Shown: positions 8,351-17,478, counted from the stretch's first letter. The stretch is DNA of 35,905 bases from Streptococcus sp. HMSC072G04 (GCF_001813295.1 NZ_KV812016.1:56620-92524); one strand, 5' to 3'. The notes: a model not told the origin generated them from the sequence alone. Numbers and translations are program-made.

Positions 8351-9691
8351 ATGTCCAACTATTTATCCGTATCAAGTTTGACCAAATATTTAAAATTAAA
8401 ATTTGATAAGGATCCCTATTTGGAAAGGGTTTATCTGACAGGGCAGGTCTCCAATTTCCGAAAACGTCCCAACCACCAGTATTTTTCATTAAAAGATGAA
8501 AAAGCGGTCATTCAGGCAACGGTCTGGGCTGGAGTTTATCGAAGCTTTGGTTTTGAGCTAGAAGAAGGCATGAAGATCAATGTCATCGGTCGCATTCAGC
8601 TCTATGAGCCAAGTGGGAGTTATTCCATTGTCATTGAAAAGGCTGAACCAGATGGGGTAGGGGCCTTGGCCATCCAATTTGAGCAACTCAAGAAAAAGTT
8701 GACCGAAGAAGGTCTCTTTCAGGATCGGTGGAAGCAAGCTCTGCCACAATTTTCAAGAAAGATCGGGGTCATCACCAGTCAAAGTGGGGCCGTGATTCGC
8801 GATATTATCACAACGGTGAGCCGACGCTTCCCTGGTGTAGAGATTGTGCTCTACCCGACCAAGGTTCAGGGAGAAGGCGCATCTAGTGAGGTGGTTGCTA
8901 ATATTCAACGGGCTAACCAACGGGATGATTTGGATGTCTTGATTATCGGTCGTGGGGGTGGTTCGATTGAAGACCTCTGGGCCTTTAATGAAGAAGCAGT
9001 GGTGCGAGCCATTTTTGAATCGCGGATTCCGATTATCTCCAGTGTTGGACATGAGACAGATACGACTCTAGCCGATTTTGTAGCAGACCGACGAGCCGCT
9101 ACTCCGACAGCAGCTGCTGAATTGGCCACTCCAGTAACGAAGTTGGATCTCTTGTCCCATTTACAAAAGCAGGAAAATCGCATGGCAACAGCTATGTCCA
9201 ATCGCTTGGCCTATAATCGTGAACGCTTGGCCAAATTAAGTCAATCGGTTATTTTTAGACAGCCTGAAAGACTCTATGATGGCTACCTGCAAAAGATTGA
9301 CCAGTTGCAATTGCGCTTGAAACAAGGAATGCGCGATGCTTATGGACAAGGGGCTAATCAGCTGCAAGGTCTGCGTCATCGCTTAGAAGCCATGTCTCCT
9401 TTGCATCGCATCGAGCGCTACCAAGACCGCCTGCTCCAAGATAAGAGAATCTTAACCAACCGAATGGAACAAGTCCTAAAAGAGCAAAAGATCAAGGTGC
9501 AAGGCTTATCAGAAGCCCTCTTGATGCTCGATACCAGTCGGATTATTGCGCGTGGCTATGCCATGGTCAAGGAAGGAGATCAGGTTCTAGACTCGGTTGC
9601 GAAAGTAACAGAAGGGGACCCGCTGTCACTCATCATGAGAGATGGTCAGTTAGAAGTAGAGGTAAAACATGTCGAAAGAAAAGAAATTTGA
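8351..9691 (+). CDS. xseA: Exodeoxyribonuclease VII large subunit
   Basis: XseA is the catalytic subunit of exonuclease VII, which degrades single-stranded DNA from both ends together with several XseB subunits. The 446-residue protein has an N-terminal OB-fold DNA-binding domain (about 1-100, including [18 protein letters not shown]), the catalytic core with [26 protein letters not shown] and [30 protein letters not shown] signatures, a long Gln/Leu/Arg-rich coiled-coil (about 270-400) and a short C-terminal domain. AAAGGAG lies 5 bases before the ATG. It overlaps xseB by 23 bases, starting a six-gene operon. Confidence 0.96.
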   Translation: MSNYLSVSSLTKYLKLKFDKDPYLERVYLTGQVSNFRKRPNHQYFSLKDEKAVIQATVWAGVYRSFGFELEEGMKINVIGRIQLYEPSGSYSIVIEKAEPDGVGALAIQFEQLKKKLTEEGLFQDRWKQALPQFSRKIGVITSQSGAVIRDIITTVSRRFPGVEIVLYPTKVQGEGASSEVVANIQRANQRDDLDVLIIGRGGGSIEDLWAFNEEAVVRAIFESRIPIISSVGHETDTTLADFVADRRAATPTAAAELATPVTKLDLLSHLQKQENRMATAMSNRLAYNRERLAKLSQSVIFRQPERLYDGYLQKIDQLQLRLKQGMRDAYGQGANQLQGLRHRLEAMSPLHRIERYQDRLLQDKRILTNRMEQVLKEQKIKVQGLSEALLMLDTSRIIARGYAMVKEGDQVLDSVAKVTEGDPLSLIMRDGQLEVEVKHVERKEI

Positions 9692-9881
9692 AGAAAATTT
9701 AGCAGATTTGGAAACTATCGTCCAAAAATTGGAGAGTGGTGATGTGGCTTTAGAAGAAGCTATTACAGAATTCCAAAAAGGAATGAAGTTGTCAAAAGAA
9801 TTGCAAGATACCTTGGATCAAGCAGAGAAAACCTTGGTCAAGGTCATGCAAGCAGATGGTACTGAAGCGGATCTAGCATGA
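9669..9881 (+). CDS. xseB: Exodeoxyribonuclease VII small subunit
   Basis: XseB is a 70-residue helical hairpin that wraps around the XseA coiled coil. The conserved pattern [19 protein letters not shown], followed by [11 protein letters not shown] and a Leu/Glu/Lys-rich second helix, is the family signature. The start overlaps the last seven codons of xseA, and its stop overlaps the ispA start (ATGA), so translation is coupled in both directions. Confidence 0.95.
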   Translation: MSKEKKFEENLADLETIVQKLESGDVALEEAITEFQKGMKLSKELQDTLDQAEKTLVKVMQADGTEADLA

Positions 9882-10753
9882 GACAAGAAGAAAAACGAAA
9901 TAGAGTAGAGCAAGCAGTTCGCTCTTTTTATGAGGAGAAAGCCGTCGCCCCCCATTTAGTGGACTCGGTCCTATATTCGATCCAGGCAGGTGGAAAACGC
10001 CTGCGCCCCTTGCTCCTTCTAGAATTGTTAGAGGCCTTTGGACAGGAATTGACGGAGGCTCACTTTCAAGTAGCGGGGGCTTTAGAGATGATCCATACAG
10101 GAAGTCTCATTCACGATGATCTGCCAGCCATGGACAATGACGATTACCGTCGAGGGCAATTGACCAATCATAAGAAATTCGGAGAAGACCTGGCGATTTT
10201 AGCAGGGGATGCGCTTTTTCTCGATCCCTTTGGGATGATAGCTGCGAGTGCCCTTCCTGATGCGGTCAAGGTCTCCTTGATTCTTGAATTGTCGGATGCA
10301 TCCGGAAGTCGTGGAATGGTAGCTGGCCAAGTCCTTGATATGGAAGGGGAGCACAAACAGCTCACGCTAGCAGAATTGCAGACTATCCATGCCAATAAGA
10401 CAGGACGCCTCCTTGCCTATCCTTTCATCGCAGCAGGTTTGATTTTAGAGTTGCAAGCAGACATTGGTCAGCTCTTAGAAAAAATCGGGAAAAAATTAGG
10501 CCTGGCTTTTCAAGTGCGGGATGATATTTTGGATTTGGTAGCTGATTTTGAAGCTTTGGGGAAGACCCCTCAAAAGGACTTAGTGGCTGAAAAATCGACC
10601 TATCCAGCCCTGTTGGGATTGGAAGAATCAATAGCTTTGCTGACAAGCGAATTAGACGCTTGCGAGGACTTGTTGGATCAGATTACAAGTGCTTGTGACT
10701 TTGATCCGCGAGCGATCAAGAAATTAATAGAAGGATTACGAATAGATGGCTAA
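9878..10753 (+). CDS. ispA: Polyprenyl synthetase family protein (farnesyl diphosphate synthase)
   Basis: A trans-prenyltransferase that condenses isopentenyl diphosphate with allylic diphosphates to make farnesyl diphosphate, the precursor of undecaprenyl phosphate. Both aspartate-rich Mg-binding motifs are present: DDLPAMDND (FARM, about residue 85) and DDILD (SARM, about 211), along with GGKRLRP for substrate binding. The 291-residue length fits bacterial IspA. It starts within the xseB stop codon and its end overlaps tlyA by 8 bases, the common Firmicutes arrangement. Confidence 0.93.
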   Translation: MRQEEKRNRVEQAVRSFYEEKAVAPHLVDSVLYSIQAGGKRLRPLLLLELLEAFGQELTEAHFQVAGALEMIHTGSLIHDDLPAMDNDDYRRGQLTNHKKFGEDLAILAGDALFLDPFGMIAASALPDAVKVSLILELSDASGSRGMVAGQVLDMEGEHKQLTLAELQTIHANKTGRLLAYPFIAAGLILELQADIGQLLEKIGKKLGLAFQVRDDILDLVADFEALGKTPQKDLVAEKSTYPALLGLEESIALLTSELDACEDLLDQITSACDFDPRAIKKLIEGLRIDG

Positions 10754-11564
10754 GGAAAGAGTGGATGTATTAGCCTATAAACAAGGCCTATTTGATACCC
10801 GCGAACAAGCCAAAAGAGGGGTGATGGCAGGCCTTGTCGTTGCCGTTATCAATGGTGAGCGCTTCGATAAACCGGGTGAAAAAATTGATGAAGCAACCGA
10901 GTTGAAATTAAAGGGTGAAAAGCTCAAATATGTCAGCCGGGGTGGTCTTAAATTAGAAAAAGCCCTGAACCAATTTGGTTTATCTGTAGAAGGTAAAATT
11001 GCGATTGATATCGGAGCTTCTACAGGTGGCTTTACAGATGTCATGTTGCAAAATGGAGCCAGCCAGGTTTTTTCAGTGGATGTCGGTACCAATCAGTTGG
11101 CCTGGAAATTGCGCAATGATCCTCGAGTGGTCTCGATGGAGCAGTTCAATTTCCGCTATGCCGAGCCAGATGATTTTGAAGCGACACCAAGCTTTGCGAG
11201 CATCGATGTCAGCTTTATTTCTTTGGACTTGATTCTGCCAGCCCTTCACCGGATTTTGGCAGATAATGGACAAGTCGTGGCCTTGGTCAAACCTCAGTTT
11301 GAGGCAGGACGCGAACAGATCGGGAAAAATGGGATCATTAAGGATCCTAAGATTCATTTAGACGTTCTTGAAAAGGTCGCTGCTTTTGCAGGAACACATG
11401 GCTTTGCGGTAATGGGAGTAGATTATTCCCCTATCCAAGGAGGCCATGGCAACATCGAATTTTTGATGTATCTAGAAAAAAAAGAAGAGAAAACAAAGCC
11501 AACTACAGAGCAGCTGGAGGCTGTTGTGGAGCTGGCACACAAGGAATTTAAACATGAAGAGTAA
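10746..11564 (+). CDS. tlyA: TlyA family rRNA methyltransferase / hemolysin-like protein
   Basis: A 272-residue two-domain protein: an N-terminal S4 RNA-binding domain (about 3-65) and an FtsJ-like Rossmann methyltransferase domain with the SAM-binding DIGASTGGFTDVML (about 85-98), DVGTNQLAWKLR and a SxDVSFISL motif. TlyA of mycobacteria makes 2'-O-methylcytidine in 16S and 23S rRNA; the streptococcal members, often called hemolysin A, are inferred to act on rRNA and are unlikely to be true hemolysins. It overlaps both ispA and argR. Confidence 0.88.
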   Translation: MAKERVDVLAYKQGLFDTREQAKRGVMAGLVVAVINGERFDKPGEKIDEATELKLKGEKLKYVSRGGLKLEKALNQFGLSVEGKIAIDIGASTGGFTDVMLQNGASQVFSVDVGTNQLAWKLRNDPRVVSMEQFNFRYAEPDDFEATPSFASIDVSFISLDLILPALHRILADNGQVVALVKPQFEAGREQIGKNGIIKDPKIHLDVLEKVAAFAGTHGFAVMGVDYSPIQGGHGNIEFLMYLEKKEEKTKPTTEQLEAVVELAHKEFKHEE

Positions 11565-11988
11565 GAATATCAGATTAGAAAAAATTCGTCGTTTCATTCG
11601 CGATCATGAAGTGGGGACGCAAGAAGAGATCGTCGAACATTTGAAAGAAGAAGGCATCTCAGCAACCCAAGCGACGGTGTCACGGGATATCAAAGAATTG
11701 GGCATCGTAAAACGCCCTCTCAAAGACATGACCTATGTCTATGAATTGCCACGTAAGCACCACCAAGGGATTGGGATGATCGAAAGCAATATCTTGTCTC
11801 ATCGTCGGATGGGAGAATATGTCAATTTCACCATGGTTCCAGGGACAGCTCCTTTAGTTAAACGTCGCTTGCGGGAGATTTATAAGGAGCATATCTTTAG
11901 TATTGTTGCAGATGATGATACGATCTTGTTGATTGCTTATTCCGCACCAGAAGCAGAGAATATCCTCAAATCAATCTTTGGGTGGTAA
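11554..11988 (+). CDS. argR: ArgR/AhrC family arginine repressor
   Basis: A 144-residue hexameric-type arginine repressor. The N-terminal winged helix has GTQEEIVEHLKEEG and the recognition helix ATQATVSRDIKELG; the C-terminal core has MVPGTAPLVKRRL and VADDDTILLIAY, corresponding to the arginine-binding/oligomerisation domain. Start ATG 11554 is used because AAGGAA precedes it; it overlaps the end of tlyA by 11 bases. Streptococci often carry two or three ArgR paralogues; the one in the recN operon is usually the general AhrC-like copy, but its regulon cannot be read here. Confidence 0.92.
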   Translation: MKSKNIRLEKIRRFIRDHEVGTQEEIVEHLKEEGISATQATVSRDIKELGIVKRPLKDMTYVYELPRKHHQGIGMIESNILSHRRMGEYVNFTMVPGTAPLVKRRLREIYKEHIFSIVADDDTILLIAYSAPEAENILKSIFGW

Positions 11989-11994
11989 GAGCCT

Positions 11995-13653
11995 ATGCTA
12001 TTAGAAATTTCGATTAAGAACTTTGCCATTATCGAAGAGATTTCCTTAAATTTTGAAAAGGGAATGACGGTACTGACAGGGGAAACGGGTGCTGGTAAAT
12101 CCATCATCATCGATGCCATGAACATGATGCTGGGAAGCCGTGCAACGACGGATGTCATTCGACACGGAGCCCCAAAAGCGGAAATCGAAGGTCTCTTTAC
12201 CATTGAGAGCAATCGACACCTGACAGCTCTCTTTGAAGAGCAAGGGCTAGAGTGGACTGATGAATTGATCATTCGCCGAGAGATCTTGCAAAATGGACGA
12301 AGTGTCAGCCGGATCAATGGTCAGATGGTGAATTTATCTGTCTTAAAGGCAGTCGGTCAACATTTGGTGGATATCCATGGCCAGCATGATCAGGAAGAAC
12401 TTATGCGGCCCCAATTGCATATCGCTATGCTGGATGAATTTGGAGACACAGCCTTTTTCCAAACCAAAGAGGCTTATCGTCAGACCTTCGAAGACTACAA
12501 ACGCCTGCGCAAACAAGTGGTGGAACTCCAGCGCAACCAGCAGGAAAACAAGGCTCGTATCGAGATGTTGGAGTTTCAAATTGCAGAGATTGAGGCAGCT
12601 GCCTTGGAAGTGGATGAGGACCTGCGTCTGGAGCAAGAACGCCAACGCCTTCTCAATCACAAGATGATTGCTGATACCCTAACCAATGCCTATACCATGC
12701 TGGATGCAGAAGAGTTTTCGAGCCTCTCCAATGTGCGCTCAGCCATGAATGATCTGGAGAGCATCGAAGAATATGATCCGACCTACAAAGAGCTCTCAAG
12801 CCAGTTATCGGAAACCTTTTATGCCCTTGAGGATATTACCAAGCGCTTAGAAGATGTGGTCGATGGTCTGGAGTTTGATGGCAATCGCCTCATGCAGGTG
12901 GAATCGCGTTTGGATTTGATCCACTCCATCACGCGCAAGTATGGTGGCCAAGTCAAGGACGTCTTAGAATACCTAGCACAAATCACTAAAGAATATAGCC
13001 TCCTCACCGGAAGTGACCTCTCGTCTGAGGACTTGGAAAAAGAACTCAAACGTTTGGAAAAGAGTTTGGTCACCTTGGCTCAAGATTTGAGTGATCAGCG
13101 GCATGACCTAGCCCAGGCTTTGGAAAATGAAATCCAGCAAGAATTGGCAGACCTCTACATGGACAAGGCGCGTTTTCAAGTGCGTTTTAGTAAGGCTAAG
13201 TTTAATCGTGAGGGAAATGAAGCTGTCGAATTTTACATTTCGACCAACCCAGGTGAGGACTTTAAACCCCTTGTCAAGGTAGCATCTGGCGGAGAATTGT
13301 CACGCTTGATGTTGGCCATTAAATCTGCTTTTTCTCGAAAAGAAGGAAAAACTAGTATCGTCTTTGACGAGGTGGATACAGGGGTCTCTGGGCGCGTGGC
13401 CCAAGCCATCGCAGCGAAAATTCATAAGATTGGTCAAAATGGCCAAGTGCTTGCCATTTCTCACCTGCCTCAAGTCATCGCTGCAGCAGATTATCAATTC
13501 TATATTGAGAAAATCAGTGATGAACACTCAACTGTATCTACTGTGCGTTTGCTCAATAGAGAAGAACGAATCGAAGAAATTGCCAAGATGCTGGCAGGAG
13601 AGGATCTAACGGAAGCTGCCCGTCAACAAGCAGAGCAACTTCTCAAGCGTTAA
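11995..13653 (+). CDS. recN: DNA repair protein RecN
   Basis: RecN is an SMC-like ATPase that acts early at double-strand breaks and promotes DNA end recognition and sister cohesion. The 552-residue protein has Walker A GETGAGKS (29-36) in the N-terminal half-ATPase, a long coiled-coil middle (about 155-370 with an interrupted apex) and the C-terminal half with the ABC signature VASGGELSRLMLAIK and Walker B TSIVFDEVDTGVSG. It starts 6 bases after argR and closes the conserved xseA-recN operon. The start codon has only a weak ribosome binding site, so coupling to argR is likely. Confidence 0.96.
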   Translation: MLLEISIKNFAIIEEISLNFEKGMTVLTGETGAGKSIIIDAMNMMLGSRATTDVIRHGAPKAEIEGLFTIESNRHLTALFEEQGLEWTDELIIRREILQNGRSVSRINGQMVNLSVLKAVGQHLVDIHGQHDQEELMRPQLHIAMLDEFGDTAFFQTKEAYRQTFEDYKRLRKQVVELQRNQQENKARIEMLEFQIAEIEAAALEVDEDLRLEQERQRLLNHKMIADTLTNAYTMLDAEEFSSLSNVRSAMNDLESIEEYDPTYKELSSQLSETFYALEDITKRLEDVVDGLEFDGNRLMQVESRLDLIHSITRKYGGQVKDVLEYLAQITKEYSLLTGSDLSSEDLEKELKRLEKSLVTLAQDLSDQRHDLAQALENEIQQELADLYMDKARFQVRFSKAKFNREGNEAVEFYISTNPGEDFKPLVKVASGGELSRLMLAIKSAFSRKEGKTSIVFDEVDTGVSGRVAQAIAAKIHKIGQNGQVLAISHLPQVIAAADYQFYIEKISDEHSTVSTVRLLNREERIEEIAKMLAGEDLTEAARQQAEQLLKR

Positions 13654-13673
13654 GAGAAAGAAGGTTTGAAACA

Positions 13674-14402
13674 ATGTCAAGATACTTTGTAGTCGGAGAT
13701 ATTCACGGAAAAGCACAAATGCTAGAAGAGCTCATGACAGAGTGGGATGGAAAATCTCAATTGGTCTTTTTAGGAGATTTGATAGATCGAGGCGAAAACA
13801 GCAAACGATCGATTGAAATTGTAAAAGACTACGTAGACCATCACGGAGCTGTTTGCCTTTCCGGAAATCACGAGTACATGTTTTTATCCTGGTTGGACAA
13901 TCCAGAAGAGCGTTATGATCACTACCGAAGAAATGGTGGCGATACGACCATCAACTCTCTGTTAGGCCGGCCGCTCGATGCTCCTGTAGATGGGATTGCG
14001 GATGCGCAAGCCGTAGAGAACACCGTTCCTGACTTGGTGGCCTTCATCCGCAGTTTGCCCTTTGACTACGAGACAGAAACCTATTACTTTGTCCACGCTG
14101 GTGTGGATCTAACCCTTGAAAATTGGCGGGAAACCAGTGATTACCAAAAAGTCTGGATCCGAAAACCATTCCATGAAGCGGAGAATCATACAGGCAAATG
14201 GATCGTCTTTGGCCATACACCAGTCTATGGACTGCTCAATGAGCCAGTCGGCACCGAAAATCTTTGGATTTCAGATCAGAAGATGGGTGTCGATGGGGGC
14301 GCTGTCTTTGGTGGAGTCCTCCATGGATTGCTCTTGGATGATCAAGGTATTGTCCATGACCATGTCCTTCATAATACAGGTTTTTCTGCCGCAGACGACT
14401 GA
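13674..14402 (+). CDS. PPP-type serine/threonine protein phosphatase family (metallophosphoesterase)
   Basis: A 242-residue calcineurin-like metallophosphoesterase. All signature blocks are present: GDIHG (8-12), GDLIDRG (34-40), GNHE (64-67), a histidine in YYFVHAGVD, and FGHTPVYG, which together ligate two metal ions. The arrangement matches the bacterial PrpA/PrpE and lambda-phosphatase type, which can act on phosphoproteins or on ApppA-like nucleotides; the substrate here is unknown. It follows recN by 20 bases and is probably co-transcribed, since the next promoter is at 14447. Confidence 0.85.
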   Translation: MSRYFVVGDIHGKAQMLEELMTEWDGKSQLVFLGDLIDRGENSKRSIEIVKDYVDHHGAVCLSGNHEYMFLSWLDNPEERYDHYRRNGGDTTINSLLGRPLDAPVDGIADAQAVENTVPDLVAFIRSLPFDYETETYYFVHAGVDLTLENWRETSDYQKVWIRKPFHEAENHTGKWIVFGHTPVYGLLNEPVGTENLWISDQKMGVDGGAVFGGVLHGLLLDDQGIVHDHVLHNTGFSAADD

Positions 14403-14446
14403 GGAAACAGGAATGGATATCTTTCACTGCAAAACCCCGTGTTTTT

Positions 14447-14455
14447 TGATATAAT
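14447..14455 (+). promoter_or_regulatory. Extended -10 promoter of the DegV gene
   Basis: TGATATAAT, 36 bases before the DegV start, in the gap after the phosphatase gene. The -35 is not well conserved. Confidence 0.65.
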
Positions 14456-14491
14456 GAAAGCAGAACATTCTTAGGAAGAGTATAGAAAAAT

Positions 14492-15325
14492 ATGACAAAT
14501 ATTAAAATAGTTACAGACTCATCTATTACAATTGAGCCTGAAGTGGTTGAAGAATATGGCATTACCATTGTGCCACTTTCTGTTATGGTGGATGGAGTCC
14601 TTTATTCCGACAGTGAGTTGGGCGAAGGGGACTTCTTGCGCTTAATGCAGTCTAGCAAAAATCTTCCAAAGACCAGCCAACCACCCGTTGGAGTCTTTGC
14701 GGAGGTGTATGAAAAGTTAGCAGCAGACGGAGCTCATATCGTTTCAATTCATATGTCTCATGCCTTGTCAGGAACCGTAGAGGCAGCTCGTCAAGGGGCA
14801 ACCTTATCAGGGGCAGAAGTAACTGTGATTGATAGTGGCTTTACAGACCAAGCCATGAAGTTCCAAGTGGTTGAGGCGGCTAAGTTGGCTAAAGAAGGAG
14901 CAGATTTAGACACCGTTTTAGCTCGTATTGAAGAAGTCAAAGAAAAGACAGAGTTGTATATCGGCGTATCTACCTTGGAAAATCTAGTTAAAGGTGGTCG
15001 GATTGGCCGTGTTACCGGACTTTTGAGCTCGCTTCTTAACATCCGTGTGGTGATGCAAATGAAGGACCATCAGTTGGAACCAATCGTCAAGGGACGTGGA
15101 AACAAGACCTTTAAGAAGTGGTTGGATGAATTGGTAGAGAAACTATCCCACAGCAAGGTGGCTGAGATCGGGATTTCTTACGCAGGGACACCAGAATGGG
15201 CCAATGAAATGAAGGCTCAGTTGCAATCACTCGTTGAAAATGCGATCCCAGTTCTCGAAACTGGATCGATTATCCAAACCCATACAGGTGAGAATGCATT
15301 TGCAGTTTTGGTGCGCTACGAATAA
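14492..15325 (+). CDS. DegV family fatty-acid-binding protein (FakB-like)
   Basis: DegV/FakB proteins bind a fatty acid and present it to the kinase FakA, which makes acyl-phosphate for phospholipid synthesis from exogenous fatty acids. The 277-residue sequence has the N-terminal [10 protein letters not shown] with the conserved carboxyl-binding Ser, the SxxLSGT-type motif ([11 protein letters not shown]), the DSG motif [10 protein letters not shown], and [17 protein letters not shown]. It has its own promoter and precedes the HU gene, an arrangement I recall from S. pneumoniae. Which acyl chain it prefers (FakB1/2/3 type) cannot be told by eye. Confidence 0.9.
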   Translation: MTNIKIVTDSSITIEPEVVEEYGITIVPLSVMVDGVLYSDSELGEGDFLRLMQSSKNLPKTSQPPVGVFAEVYEKLAADGAHIVSIHMSHALSGTVEAARQGATLSGAEVTVIDSGFTDQAMKFQVVEAAKLAKEGADLDTVLARIEEVKEKTELYIGVSTLENLVKGGRIGRVTGLLSSLLNIRVVMQMKDHQLEPIVKGRGNKTFKKWLDELVEKLSHSKVAEIGISYAGTPEWANEMKAQLQSLVENAIPVLETGSIIQTHTGENAFAVLVRYE

Positions 15326-15359
15326 GCTGAATAAATGTTTGAAAAAACAGGTTTAGTAC

Positions 15360-15388
15360 TTGACCTAAAGGCTTTTTTTAGATATTAT
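15360..15388 (+). promoter_or_regulatory. Promoter of the HU gene
   Basis: TTGACC (15360-15365), 17 bp, TATTAT (15383-15388). A small AGGC/GCCT hairpin lies in the short leader before the GGAGG ribosome binding site. Confidence 0.75.
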
Positions 15389-15435
15389 AGTACTGTTAAG
15401 GCGTAAAGCCTAAAAAAAATTGGAGGATTTGTTAA

Positions 15436-15711
15436 ATGGCTAACAAACAAGATTTGATCGCAAAAGTGGCAGAAGCTACAGAATTGACTAAGAAAGATTC
15501 AGCAGCAGCTGTTGACGCTGTATTCGCAGCAGTTTCAGAATACCTTTCAAAAGGTGAAAAAGTTCAATTGATCGGTTTCGGTAACTTCGAAGTTCGTGAA
15601 CGTGCAGCTCGTAAAGGTCGCAACCCACAAACTGGTAAAGAAATCAAAATCGCAGCTTCTAAAGTTCCAGCATTCAAAGCTGGTAAAGCTCTTAAAGAAG
15701 CAGTTAAATAA
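15436..15711 (+). CDS. hup: DNA-binding protein HU
   Basis: A 91-residue HU, the main nucleoid-associated protein of streptococci, which binds and bends DNA as a dimer. The family signature [20 protein letters not shown] in the DNA-binding arm is intact, with the typical N-terminal helices ([20 protein letters not shown]) and C-terminal [12 protein letters not shown]. Codon choice is strongly biased to a few preferred codons, consistent with high expression. GGAGG precedes the start, with a near-consensus promoter and a strong terminator, so it is monocistronic. Confidence 0.97.
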   Translation: MANKQDLIAKVAEATELTKKDSAAAVDAVFAAVSEYLSKGEKVQLIGFGNFEVRERAARKGRNPQTGKEIKIAASKVPAFKAGKALKEAVK

Positions 15712-15721
15712 TTGCATTTTG

Positions 15722-15756
15722 AAAAGCCATCCTAGATTTCTAGGGTGGTTTTTTTG
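15722..15756 (+). terminator. Terminator of the HU gene
   Basis: A stem of about 14 bp including two G-U pairs (15722-15735 with 15740-15753, loop ATTT) runs into a T-tract 10 bases after the stop. Confidence 0.88.
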
Positions 15757-15786
15757 TTGGACAGCTCTATAGGATAAGGGTATAAT
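15757..15786 (+). promoter_or_regulatory. Promoter of the small membrane peptide gene
   Basis: TTGGAC (15757-15762), 18 bp, TATAAT (15781-15786), directly after the HU terminator and 27 bases before an ATG. Confidence 0.65.
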
Positions 15787-15812
15787 AGGAAAAAAGAAAG
15801 AGAGAAAAGACC

Positions 15813-15968
15813 ATGCGATTCATTTTAGGACTCTTTGCCTTGTTGTTTATCCGACCTATTTTGTATCTACTGAAAGGGCTGTGGTTTGTACTGGAATTTT
15901 GCTTTATGATCCTCGTGGTCAAAATGATCCTAGGAACCGTGCGCTGGATGACCAGTTGGATCGGTTGA
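15813..15968 (+). CDS. Small hydrophobic membrane peptide, 51 aa
   Basis: Reading from ATG 15813 gives 51 residues ending in TGA. The peptide begins MRFILGLFALLFIRPILYLL and is dominated by Leu, Ile, Phe, Val and Trp, with isolated Arg/Lys at 2, 14, 21, 37 and 44 that would flank one or two short membrane helices. It has its own near-consensus promoter between two terminators, which argues that it is a real transcription unit. The ribosome binding site is weak (GAGAAAAGA). I do not recognise the family. It could be a membrane-active peptide, a type I toxin-like peptide or an uncharacterised conserved small protein. Confidence 0.55.
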   Translation: MRFILGLFALLFIRPILYLLKGLWFVLEFCFMILVVKMILGTVRWMTSWIG

Positions 15969-15983
15969 GAGTAGATGAATCTA

Positions 15984-16066
15984 TTTCAGGCTCGTGAATC
16001 AATGTCCCCAGGACATAAACTCGCTTTTCGGTTTTCAGGCTCATGAAAAAAATGTCCCCCGGACAT
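15984..16066 (+). repeat. Two imperfect direct repeats, each ending in an ATGTCC/GGACAT hairpin
   Basis: Copy 1 (15984-16016) and copy 2 (16033-16066) share TTTCAGGCTC(G/A)TGAA, then AATGTCCCC and GGACAT, starting 49 bp apart. Each copy can form an ATGTCC / GGACAT hairpin with a C-rich 3-base loop. Only the second is followed by T's. The pair may be a duplicated terminator or a small structured RNA downstream of the 51-aa gene. Confidence 0.6.
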
Positions 16067-16073
16067 TTTTTTT
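16046..16073 (+). terminator. Terminator after the small membrane peptide gene
   Basis: Twelve-bp stem of AAAAAAATGTCC with GGACATTTTTTT around a CCC loop, merging into a T-run. The A-run on the 5' side would also let it work on the minus strand. Confidence 0.8.
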
Positions 16074-16111
16074 AATTAAAAGCATTCTAAATAGTGATTT
16101 ATTTTGAAACA

Positions 16112-16120
16112 TGATATAAT
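16112..16120 (+). promoter_or_regulatory. Extended -10 promoter of perR
   Basis: TGATATAAT lies 45 bases before the GTG start. I looked for a Per box but saw no convincing palindrome. Confidence 0.65.
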
Positions 16121-16165
16121 AAGGGTAACGAATCGATTAAATCATATTGGAAAGGGGGGATCATA

Positions 16166-16612
16166 GTGAACGCATTGCATCGTCATGAAGAAGAGCGCGT
16201 GGAAGAAGTCTTGCAAAATTTGCGTGCTAAGGGTATTCGGATTACTGATACCCGCAGAGCAGTTCTTTCCTATTTAGTGGCGAGTCATGAACATCCAAGC
16301 GCTGAGAAGATCTATCGCGATTTATTGCCTCAGTTTCCAAGCATGAGTCTAGCAACTGTCTACAATAATATCAAGGTTTTGATTGATGAGGGGGTTGTCT
16401 CTGAGATCAAGGTTCGCAATGATACCACGACCTATTTTGATTTCATGGGGCATGACCATTTGAACGTGGTATGTGAAAAATGTGGTCGTATCGCAGATGT
16501 GGACATTGAAGTCCCAGATCTTCGCGAAGAAGCAGCCAGTCAAAGTGGTTACCAGATCACCAAGACTCAGATGACCGTCTATGGCATTTGCCCCGACTGT
16601 CAGAAACAATGA
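16166..16612 (+). CDS. perR: Fur-family peroxide-responsive repressor PerR
   Basis: A 148-residue Fur-family regulator with an N-terminal winged helix (GIRITDTRRAVLSYL, SLATVYNNIKVL) and a C-terminal dimer domain. The structural zinc site is visible as CEKC and CPDC. For the regulatory metal, the equivalents of B. subtilis PerR H37 (in HEHPSA), D85 (YFDF) and H91 are present, but the H93 position is Asn (GHDHLN); an N-terminal HxH (H5, H7) may replace it, as I recall being described for S. pyogenes PerR. The start is GTG, supported by a purine-rich AAAGGGGGGA upstream. Being the single-gene unit typical of streptococcal perR supports the call over Fur or Zur. Confidence 0.85.
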   Translation: MNALHRHEEERVEEVLQNLRAKGIRITDTRRAVLSYLVASHEHPSAEKIYRDLLPQFPSMSLATVYNNIKVLIDEGVVSEIKVRNDTTTYFDFMGHDHLNVVCEKCGRIADVDIEVPDLREEAASQSGYQITKTQMTVYGICPDCQKQ

Positions 16613-16627
16613 TAAAGACATTCCATT

Positions 16628-16647
16628 AGAGCCGTCAGGCTCTTTTT
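16628..16647 (+). terminator. Terminator of perR
   Basis: AGAGCC, loop GTCA, GGCTCT, then T's, 16 bases after the stop codon. Confidence 0.88.
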
Positions 16648-16758
16648 TGTGAGAAATTGCACTTTTCTATGGTCGCCACTAGATTTTTTACTGAAAATCT
16701 AGTAGAATAAAATAGATAAACGGGGGAAACCTCGGAGAATAAAAAGGAGATCCATCTA

Positions 16759-17451
16759 ATGGTAAAATTGGTTTTTGCTCGCCACGGTGAGTCTGAATGG
16801 AACAAAGCTAACCTTTTCACTGGTTGGGCTGATGTTGATTTGTCTGAAAAAGGTACACAACAAGCGATCGACGCTGGTAAATTGATCAAAGAAGCTGGTA
16901 TCGAATTTGACCAAGCTTATACTTCAGTATTGAAACGTGCGATCAAAACTACTAACTTGGCTCTTGAAGCTTCTGACCAATTGTGGGTTCCAGTTGAAAA
17001 ATCATGGCGCTTGAACGAACGTCACTACGGTGGTTTGACTGGTAAAAACAAAGCAGAAGCTGCTGAACAATTTGGTGATGAACAAGTTCACATTTGGCGT
17101 CGTTCTTACGATGTATTGCCTCCTGCAATGGACCGTGATGATGAACACTCAGCACACACTGACCGTCGTTATGCTTCACTTGACGATTCAGTAATTCCAG
17201 ATGCTGAAAACTTGAAAGTTACTTTGGAACGTGCCCTTCCATTCTGGGAAGATAAAATCGCTCCAGCTCTTAAAGACGGTAAAAACGTATTCGTAGGAGC
17301 ACACGGTAACTCAATCCGTGCTCTTGTAAAACACATCAAACAATTGTCAGATGACGAAATCATGGATGTGGAAATCCCTAACTTCCCACCATTGGTATTC
17401 GAATTTGACGAAAAATTGAACGTTGTAAAAGAATACTATCTTGGTAAGTAA
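16759..17451 (+). CDS. gpmA: 2,3-bisphosphoglycerate-dependent phosphoglycerate mutase
   Basis: GpmA interconverts 3- and 2-phosphoglycerate in glycolysis. The 230-residue protein has the catalytic phosphohistidine motif ARHGESEWN (RHGES at 8-12), the substrate loop [14 protein letters not shown], and the second catalytic His in [14 protein letters not shown]. Length and motifs match the dPGM type rather than iPGM. Codon usage is strongly biased like the HU gene, consistent with high expression. AAGGAGAT precedes the ATG, and a TTCG-loop terminator follows. Confidence 0.97.
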   Translation: MVKLVFARHGESEWNKANLFTGWADVDLSEKGTQQAIDAGKLIKEAGIEFDQAYTSVLKRAIKTTNLALEASDQLWVPVEKSWRLNERHYGGLTGKNKAEAAEQFGDEQVHIWRRSYDVLPPAMDRDDEHSAHTDRRYASLDDSVIPDAENLKVTLERALPFWEDKIAPALKDGKNVFVGAHGNSIRALVKHIKQLSDDEIMDVEIPNFPPLVFEFDEKLNVVKEYYLGK

Positions 17452-17478
17452 GATAGCAGGATTCGTTATCAATCATAG

